A stretch of 64,000 nucleotides of DNA from Methylophilus sp. 13 (GTDB lineage: Bacteria; Pseudomonadota; Gammaproteobacteria; Burkholderiales; Methylophilaceae): the NCBI RefSeq assembly GCF_015354335.1, contig NZ_JADKYR010000005.1, positions 1 to 64,000 of the forward strand, written 5' to 3'. Both the position numbers and the translations under genes were made by a program. Under the pieces are notes generated by a model. It made no database searches, had not been told where the DNA came from, and worked only from the letters and a program-made list of their open reading frames with translations. This document shows, in pieces, positions 62,218-64,000 of this stretch (its first letter is position 1; every line of letters starts with the position of its first letter).

Positions 62218-62682
62218 ATGAAGCAGCAATTATCTGCCTTGGTCGACGGTGAGGTCGATGTTGAACGCTGTGAACATATATTCTTGGCGGCCAAATCTAC
62301 TGGCGAGGTTGCACAAGCCTGGCGCGAGTATCACGTGATCCGTGACGTCATGCGCGATGAGCTGTGGATGCAGTCAGACATGACCAGCCGCATTATGACC
62401 GCACTTGAAGATGAACCGACACTATTGGCGCCGCAAGCCATCGCCAATGCCGACAAAGTGACGCGTATCCGCCCGCGTTTTGACAAGTACACCTGGTCTA
62501 TTGCCGCGTCTGTGGCTGCTGCCTTTTTTGTTGGCATGTTTGTGCTTAATCAACCTGAGGCGCCTGCCCCTGCGCAGATTGCCGACAATGATACCGAGCA
62601 ATATGTATTGGCTCATCATAATTATGCGCCGAGTAGTGTGACTTATTACACGCATAATGTTGCCTATACGGCTGGCGAATAA
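62218..62682 (+). CDS. rseA: Anti-sigma-E factor RseA
   Basis: 154 residues. N-terminal cytoplasmic anti-sigma domain MKQQLSALVDGEVDVERCEH, ending in a helix with WREYHVIRDVMR; one membrane helix (SIAASVAAAFFVGMFVL, about 100-116); a periplasmic tail. RseA holds sigma-E at the membrane until DegS-type proteolysis. Overlaps or closely precedes rseB. Confidence 0.93.
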   Translation: MKQQLSALVDGEVDVERCEHIFLAAKSTGEVAQAWREYHVIRDVMRDELWMQSDMTSRIMTALEDEPTLLAPQAIANADKVTRIRPRFDKYTWSIAASVAAAFFVGMFVLNQPEAPAPAQIADNDTEQYVLAHHNYAPSSVTYYTHNVAYTAGE

Positions 62683-62719
62683 AATTTCTTTCACTCATCA
62701 TTTGGTTGTTGCTACTGCT

Positions 62720-63673
62720 ATGTTTTGGCGGATTGTTGCTTCGATTTCATGCCTGTTCATGGTGCAGCAGGCAGCCTTTGCTGAAGAAGATTTATGGTCA
62801 ACCATGCAGAAAACCGCCTCTGCTGCCAGAGAGCTCAATTATCAGGGGCTGTTTGTCTATCACAATGGCTCCATGATCCGTTCGGTTCAAATCACCCACA
62901 TTTATGAAGGTGGCCGCGAATTCACACGTAATGTGGTGCTGGATGGCCGCCCGCGTGAAGTATTCAGTGAAGGCGATGATATCGTCATTTTTAATGCCAA
63001 AAATGACAAGGTCGTGATCGAGAAACGCCGTGGCCAAAACCTGTTCCCGGCCATGCTGCCCACACAGCTGTATCCCCTCAAGCAAAATTACAAGCTCAAG
63101 TTTGTCGGACAGGAACGCATTGCCGGGCGTCTGGCACAGGTCATCGACATGGTGCCGAATGACAATTTGCGTTACCAGTACCGCATTTGGTCGGATACTG
63201 AATATGGCTTGTTGCTCAAAATGAGCATGATGGATATGCAAGGGCATACCTTGGAGCAAATTGGGTTTAACCAGGTGTCTATGCTGCATACCAAAGATCT
63301 GGATTGGTTTCAGCCCAAGATTGATGCGACCAAGCCTTATGTGATGGATGACACCACCGAGCTTACGCACGTAGAAGATAACGTGGTGGTGCCGAATTTA
63401 CCGACGGGCTATAAAAAAATTGACCAGATCAGTTTAAAAGTGCCCGGCAGGACTGCCCCCGTGCAGCAATGGATTTTTTCTGATGGATTGGCTTCGGTGT
63501 CACTGTTTGTCGAGCCGATGGTAAAAGGCATGCAGCCCCGCGTCGGTAAGAAAAATATGGGCTCTACCAATGTGTACGCCCATGTCCTCAATGGCTACCA
63601 GCTGGTGGTGGTGGGGGAAGTTCCGGCGCAAACCGTGGAACAGATTGCGCAGCAAGTGACCTTCAAAAAGTAA
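62720..63673 (+). CDS. rseB: Periplasmic sigma-E regulator RseB/MucB
   Basis: 317 residues from ATG 62720, which gives a good signal peptide (IVASISCLFMVQQAAFA); the frame is open from an ATG at 62657 inside rseA and neither has a strong Shine-Dalgarno. MucB/RseB N-terminal domain (LNYQGLFVYHNGSMIRSVQI) and C-terminal domain (FSDGLASVSLFVEPM, THVLNGYQ-like AHVLNGYQLVVVGEVP) are complete. RseB shields RseA from proteolysis and senses mislocalised lipoproteins or LPS. No rseC follows; next is the degP start. Confidence 0.94.
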   Translation: MFWRIVASISCLFMVQQAAFAEEDLWSTMQKTASAARELNYQGLFVYHNGSMIRSVQITHIYEGGREFTRNVVLDGRPREVFSEGDDIVIFNAKNDKVVIEKRRGQNLFPAMLPTQLYPLKQNYKLKFVGQERIAGRLAQVIDMVPNDNLRYQYRIWSDTEYGLLLKMSMMDMQGHTLEQIGFNQVSMLHTKDLDWFQPKIDATKPYVMDDTTELTHVEDNVVVPNLPTGYKKIDQISLKVPGRTAPVQQWIFSDGLASVSLFVEPMVKGMQPRVGKKNMGSTNVYAHVLNGYQLVVVGEVPAQTVEQIAQQVTFKK

Positions 63674-63912
63674 TGGCTGCCTGTCTGTTTGTGCCTGCCT
63701 TGGTCCCGCCTCCTTGAAATCATGCCGCAATATTTCGTTGCTATCCTCTTTCATTCGCTGTTATGGTGTGCTTTGGCGCGTGTGAGTTGGCGCTTGTATT
63801 TATCAGCAATGGCACCATTTACATGCAATAGCAAACGCATGCTGGTCAGGGATGTTCGGCGTGTACAATCAACAACTTAATTTTTAATAATCATTAAATG
63901 ATAGGAATAATC

Positions 63913-64000
63913 ATGATGAGACGATGGATGTCTGGCCTCATGTTCGCGTGTGCCATCACATTGACCCAACCAATCTTGCATGCCCATGCTAAGGACTTGC
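63913..64000 (+). CDS. Start of DegP/MucD-type periplasmic serine protease (cut by window end)
   Basis: Partial. ATGATG at 63913 with AGGAATAATC upstream; the first ~29 codons encode a signal peptide (MMRRWMSGLMFACAITLTQP, then ILHAHA). By order rpoE-rseA-rseB-degP it should be the sigma-E-controlled Do-family protease or chaperone. The catalytic part is outside the window, so the name rests on context. The 239 bases before it, after rseB, contain no convincing gene. Confidence 0.6.
   Translation, partial: MMRRWMSGLMFACAITLTQPILHAHAKDL

Noticed and set aside
63689-63880. Short frame after rseB (possible rseC)
   Set aside because: No Cys pattern or membrane pair of RseC; 52-63 codons without ribosome binding site.
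1-64000. CRISPR arrays
   Set aside because: No regularly spaced repeat-spacer series; the repeats found are tandem or dispersed and short.

Overview
The window looks like chromosome of a betaproteobacterium, most likely an obligate methylotroph of the Methylophilaceae. This is inferred from overall gene content: a large FAD/Fe-S oxidoreductase with an N-terminal extension (DUF3683 type), membrane-anchored cytochrome c5, an MxaD-like SRPBCC protein, PEP-CTERM sorting, ornithine-lipid genes and rpoE-rseA-rseB. No 16S rRNA or methanol dehydrogenase gene is present to prove it.

Layout. Bases 1 to about 21,273 are an accessory island lying against the 3' end of a tRNA-Arg(CCG) gene (21274-21350, minus strand). 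The island is a mosaic. (a) 1-7600 is AT-rich: an SOS-type SRAP protein, an orphan HicB-like antitoxin, a compact three-gene module (Cap4-type nuclease, middle component, SMC-like ATPase; Lamassu / ABC-three-component type), then umuDC. The three-gene module sits between two 147-bp direct copies of the hicB 3' end, so it seems to have been inserted beside hicB. (b) 8200-18104 is GC-rich: a second, unrelated three-gene ABC-three-component module (nuclease-like protein, middle component 6, DUF2326 ATPase) followed by a complete Type I restriction-modification system hsdM-hsdS-hsdR. (c) 18105-21273 is AT-rich: iteron-like repeats, a DUF2971 gene, a TrfA-like plasmid replication initiator and an AlpA-like DNA-binding protein, with phased short repeats beside the tRNA. 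No integrase is visible; the far end of the island must lie left of the window.

From 21,400 on, the sequence is ordinary host chromosome: two TauE/SafE permeases, a sugar nucleotidyltransferase, a PEP-CTERM protein, cytochrome c5, apaH, olsB-olsA, a lipoprotein, a PfkB kinase, a TetR gene divergent from an SRPBCC gene with two clear palindromic operators, hemJ, tlpA, the 1289-residue FAD/Fe-S oxidoreductase, pyrD, a GST, miaB-phoH, cysG, ompR-envZ, an EF-hand protein, phoR with a lipoprotein, a ribosomal oxygenase, tpiA, ybeY, scpA-scpB, a ModE-like regulator, slyD, a thermonuclease-like protein, nadB, and the envelope-stress operon rpoE-rseA-rseB running into the start of a DegP/MucD protease at the window end.

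The main interest is the island. Two three-component ATPase/nuclease modules of different families plus Type I R-M suggest layered anti-phage or anti-plasmid defence, carried with SOS mutagenesis genes and a plasmid-type replication initiator. The DUF2326 / MC6 / nuclease module (8270-11153) is the one I am least able to match to a characterised defence system. All functional statements are inferred from motifs and gene order; nothing was searched against a database.
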